A DNA stretch of 64,000 nt from Moorena bouillonii PNG (lineage in GTDB: Bacteria; Cyanobacteriota; Cyanobacteriia; Cyanobacteriales; Coleofasciculaceae), in contig NZ_MKZS01000001.1 of NCBI RefSeq assembly GCF_001942495.1, forward strand, positions 4,597,345-4,661,344, given 5' to 3'. The position numbers and the translations under genes were made by a program. Below the pieces are notes generated by a model. The model was not told the DNA's origin and made no database searches. It saw only the letters and a program-made list of their open reading frames with translations. This document shows, piece after piece, positions 61,059 to 64,000 of the stretch. Positions within the stretch are counted from its first letter, which is position 1. Every line of letters begins with the position of its first letter.

Positions 61059-62069
61059 ATGAAAATAGCAATTGTTAATGATTCAATGATGGCAGTAGAG
61101 ACTCTGCGGCGTGTCTTGATGGCGGTTCCAGACTATAAAGTAGCTTGGGTTGCTAGTGATGGTGCCGAAGCTATTACCAAATGTGCCAAAGACCTCCCAG
61201 ATTTAATTTTGATGAATTTGACCATGCCAGTAATAGATGGGGTTGAGGCAACTCGCCAGATCATGAAACATTCTCCCTGTGCGATTTTAGTGGTAACCGC
61301 TAGCATCCAGCAGAATTCATCTAAAGTATTTGAAGCCCTTGGATATGGAGCCTTAGATGCTGTCAGCCTGCCAGTGTTGGGCACTCGCGGTAACCCAGAC
61401 GCTGCCCAAGAACTACTTACTAAAATTGCTACCATTGGTAAACTGATAGGAATTTCCACCCGAAATTCAAAATCCCCAGCCCGAAATTCCCAACTCCATC
61501 TTCCGCCCTTAATCGCAATTGGTGCTTCTACTGGAGGACCAAAGGCTCTAGCAACGATTCTCTCCAACATACCAGCAAGTTTCAGTGCAGCAATTGTGAT
61601 TGTCCAGCATGTGGATCTGCAGTTTGCTTCAGGTTTAGTGGACTGGTTGAATCATCAGACACCCTTGGTAGTCCAACTAGCGTCTGACGGTAGCCGTCCT
61701 GAAGTAGGGAAAGTATTGATTGCTGGAACCAAAGACCACCTGTGTTTAACATCGAATTTGAGGTTAACCTACACCAGCAAACCCAGTAATTATCCCTACC
61801 GCCCCTCCGTGGATGTTTTTTTCAAAAGTGTAGCCGAGTACTGGAAGCGCAAGGGCACGGCTGTCTTGTTAACTGGCATGGGTAGAGATGGAGCTGAAGG
61901 GCTAAAACTGTTGCGCTCTAAAGGTTGGCATACGATTGCCCAAGATAAAAGCAGTTGCGTGGTTTATGGGATGCCGAAAGCAGCAGCAGAGTTGAAGGCG
62001 GCGGTGGAAATTTTGCCCCTAGACGCGATCGCACCTGCCCTAATCAAAGGATTCGCGTTTAAGCCTTAG
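61059..62069 (+). CDS. cheB: CheB-type methylesterase, WspF type, with altered receiver
   Basis: The 336-residue protein has a receiver (1-115) joined to a methylesterase domain (about 145-336). The esterase triad is present: Ser in [11 protein letters not shown], His in IVQHVD and Asp in [12 protein letters not shown]. It would remove methyl groups from receptor glutamates. The receiver resembles WspF ([17 protein letters not shown]), but the phosphoacceptor position reads LMNLTMP: Asn stands where Asp is expected. Codon AAT differs from GAT by one base. Phosphorylation control may therefore be lost. Start ATG 61059. Confidence 0.9.
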   Translation: MKIAIVNDSMMAVETLRRVLMAVPDYKVAWVASDGAEAITKCAKDLPDLILMNLTMPVIDGVEATRQIMKHSPCAILVVTASIQQNSSKVFEALGYGALDAVSLPVLGTRGNPDAAQELLTKIATIGKLIGISTRNSKSPARNSQLHLPPLIAIGASTGGPKALATILSNIPASFSAAIVIVQHVDLQFASGLVDWLNHQTPLVVQLASDGSRPEVGKVLIAGTKDHLCLTSNLRLTYTSKPSNYPYRPSVDVFFKSVAEYWKRKGTAVLLTGMGRDGAEGLKLLRSKGWHTIAQDKSSCVVYGMPKAAAELKAAVEILPLDAIAPALIKGFAFKP

Positions 62070-62295
62070 CTAAATTCCAATATCACTTTTATTCCACAAC
62101 ACTGCTCCCTTATAATAATTCTTAACAATAGCTGACTATTAATCACAATTGGCATGACATAGTTTTCCCAGTTTACCCAGAGTATTTAACAAAATTTGAT
62201 AAACTGCTAAACGAATTAGCTAACCCTAGGTTATTTATCTATGCTGTACCTGATCTAATTGATAGCCAAAGCTTGACAAGGACATTAAAATCAAA
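62070..62295. other. Intergenic region before the cyclase gene
   Basis: AT-rich DNA of about 226 bases with no repeat family or gene. A promoter is possible but not clear. Confidence 0.5.
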
Positions 62296-63813
62296 ATGGT
62301 GATTCAAGAGCCAATTAAAGTCCTACTTATCGATGATCAGCCCATGATCAGCGAAGCCATCCGCCGCATGTTAGCTCCGGAAAAGGATATTATCTTCCGC
62401 TATTGTCAGGATCCAACTGAAACCTTAAAGGTAGCTAAGGAGTACCAACCAACGGTCATTCTACAAGATTTGGTCATGCCGGAGATAGATGGCTTGTTGT
62501 TAGTGCGTTTTCTGCGCTCTAAAGATTCCCCGACTCGACTTATTCCCCTGATTGTACTCTCAAGTAAAGAAGAACCAGTAATTAAAGCTAAAGCCTTTGG
62601 ATTTGGAGCAAATGATTACTTAGTAAAACTGCCAGATCGGGTAGAACTAATTGCTCGTATTCGTTACCATTCTAAAGCCTATCTGAACTTTCTGAAACGA
62701 ACCGAAGCTGAAGAGCGTCTTAAAGCTGAAAATCTGCGCCAGTCAAAGTATATAAAACAGGTAGAAAAGGTGACAGTAGCAGCCGCTGCTGTGGAAAATG
62801 ATACATTTGAGCCAGAAAGTTTGGAGGAAGTAGCCGCTCGGAGCGACGAGTTAGGACGACTAGCACGAGTTTTCCGACACATGGTTCAAACTGTAAAAGC
62901 CCGTGAGCAAGAATTGACTCAAGCCAATGAAACTCTGGAAACCCTAAAAAATTCCTTTGCTCGGTTTTTCCCATTTGAATATCTAAATTTTCTGCACAAG
63001 GAAAATGTGATTCATGTCCAATTAGGGGACCATGTTAGTAAAGAAATGGCGGTAATGTTCAGTGATATTCGCTCCTTCACTACCATTTCTGAGAGTATGA
63101 CACCAAAGGAAAACTTTGACTTCGTCAATGCCTATCTTAAGCGTGTCAGTCCTGAAATTCGCAATCACGATGGCTTTATTGTCAAATTTCTAGGGGATGG
63201 CATGATGGCAATTTTCCCTGATGGCGCTGATGATGCTGTCTGTGCTGGAATTGCCAAGCTCAAAAAAGTCCACCAATACAATCAAAAACGTGAAGCCAAG
63301 GGTTATTTACCAATTCAAGTAGGGATTGGCATCCACTATGGTCACATGATGGTGGGGATGGTTGGAGAAACATTCCGAATGCAGGGGGATGCTTTTTCTG
63401 ATAATGTTAACTTGACCGCTCGTTTGGAAGGGTTGACCAAGTTCTATGGGGTTTCTTTATTAATTTCTCAGCAAACCTTAGATAAATTGAGCAATCGGAA
63501 TCACTATCAAATTCGGTTTATAGATCGAGCAATTGTTAAAGGGAGAAATGAACCTCTTGCCATCTATGAAGTGTTGGATGGTGATACTGAAGCAGTTAGG
63601 GAATTGAAGTTAAAAACGCAACTGGATTTTGAACAAGGTTTAGAGTGTTATTGCACTCAAGGATTTGACAAGGCTTTAAAGTATTTTAATCACGTGTTAA
63701 TGGTGAATCCTTTGGATAAGACCGCTGCCTTATATGTGGAGCGAATTAACCAGTTGATCGCTCAAGGAGTGCCACAGAATTGGGATGGAGTTTGGCGGTT
63801 TACCAAGAAGTAA
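62296..63813 (+). CDS. Response regulator with class III adenylate/guanylate cyclase output
   Basis: In this 505-residue protein the receiver (1-130) has LLIDDQPMISEAIRRML, the phosphoacceptor Asp in VILQDLVMPEIDG and NDYLVKLPD, which is very close to the WspR receiver. A coiled coil and HAMP-like segment (about 150-215) follow. A class III cyclase domain (about 245-440) comes next, with metal Asp in FSDIRSFT and FLGDGMMAIF. K in VKFLGD and D in FSDNVNLTARLE favour adenine over guanine. The last 65 residues are TPR-like. It would make cAMP when phosphorylated by the neighbouring CheA-type kinase. In Wsp systems the same receiver drives a diguanylate cyclase instead. Start ATG 62296. Confidence 0.9.
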   Translation: MVIQEPIKVLLIDDQPMISEAIRRMLAPEKDIIFRYCQDPTETLKVAKEYQPTVILQDLVMPEIDGLLLVRFLRSKDSPTRLIPLIVLSSKEEPVIKAKAFGFGANDYLVKLPDRVELIARIRYHSKAYLNFLKRTEAEERLKAENLRQSKYIKQVEKVTVAAAAVENDTFEPESLEEVAARSDELGRLARVFRHMVQTVKAREQELTQANETLETLKNSFARFFPFEYLNFLHKENVIHVQLGDHVSKEMAVMFSDIRSFTTISESMTPKENFDFVNAYLKRVSPEIRNHDGFIVKFLGDGMMAIFPDGADDAVCAGIAKLKKVHQYNQKREAKGYLPIQVGIGIHYGHMMVGMVGETFRMQGDAFSDNVNLTARLEGLTKFYGVSLLISQQTLDKLSNRNHYQIRFIDRAIVKGRNEPLAIYEVLDGDTEAVRELKLKTQLDFEQGLECYCTQGFDKALKYFNHVLMVNPLDKTAALYVERINQLIAQGVPQNWDGVWRFTKK

Positions 63814-63828
63814 GCTATCTGGGTTAAG

Positions 63829-63945
63829 GGGAGTAGGGAGTAGGGAGTAGGGAGTAGGGAGTAGGGAGTAGGGAGTAGGGAGTAGGGAATAGGGAGTAGG
63901 GAGTAGGGAGTAGGGAGTAGGGAGTAGGGAGTAGGGAGTAGGGAG
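63829..63945 (+). repeat. GGGAGTA minisatellite (about 16 units)
   Basis: Sixteen or so tandem 7-mers GGGAGTA with one GGGAATA variant follow the cyclase stop. This is the longest such run in the window. The last 55 bases show no gene. Confidence 0.95.
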
Positions 63946-64000
63946 CTAGCAGGGGGACAAGGGAGTTTGTAACGTAGACATGGCTTGATCCCTAGCTCGC

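Overview
The window looks like a filamentous cyanobacterium with a large, repeat-rich genome. The evidence is phycocyanin and phycocyanobilin genes, GCGATCGC (HIP1) octamers throughout, cyanobacterial-type STAND/WD40/TPR proteins, Wsp-like chemosensory genes, and dense families of small inverted-repeat elements with short minisatellites. Moorena or a relative is a plausible host, but that is inference.

Region 1 (1-4.9 kb) is exopolysaccharide machinery: the end of a Wza-like export protein, a Wzc/GumC-type chain-length protein and a GT2 glycosyltransferase, with an orphan structured RNA remnant between them. Region 2 (4.9-13 kb) is a conflict/defence-type island: a nucleoside-phosphorylase domain fused to an NB-ARC/STAND ATPase, an overlapping TPR gene, an IS4-family insertion, a TPR protein cut at the IS end, an exact 21-bp-period array and a tiny promoter-palindrome-terminator unit. 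Region 3 (13-24 kb) mixes housekeeping genes (DHNA-CoA-type thioesterase, sfsA, fused cobA-hemD) with accessory ones: an Asp/Phe/Lys-alternating peptide with a leader-like N terminus, and a dioxygenase, sulfotransferase and methyltransferase cassette with no scaffold gene. Region 4 (24-45 kb) is accessory: a ricin-like secreted protein, a HIRAN protein coupled to a decayed HipA-like kinase, a giant caspase-STAND-WD40 protein divergent from a Trypco1-like gene, an RTX protein, a HicBA pair whose toxin is broken by a small mobile element, and TPR and six-repeat proteins.

Region 5 (45-56.3 kb) is the most coherent system. It holds a phycocyanin operon (cpcB, cpcA, three rod linkers, cpcD), pcyA for chromophore synthesis, and three signalling genes. 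These are a cyanobacteriochrome histidine kinase with the RcaE-type Glu/Leu/Lys triad, a single-domain receiver and an OmpR-type regulator with a C-terminal HPt domain. An L-box-like direct repeat lies upstream of cpcB. I read this as a CA3-type (Rca) chromatic acclimation cassette next to the phycocyanin operon it probably controls.

Region 6 (57.2-63.8 kb) is a Wsp-like chemosensory operon (WspD-like CheW, WspE-like CheA-REC, WspF-like CheB). Its output protein joins a WspR-like receiver to a class III nucleotide cyclase instead of GGDEF. No receptor or CheR gene is in the window.

Two small inverted-repeat element families recur. One has TATAGC...GAGGTAC ends, the other GTAAGCATTCAGC ends. 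Many copies carry 7-bp minisatellites such as GGGAGTA inside them. No tRNA, rRNA or CRISPR array was seen.
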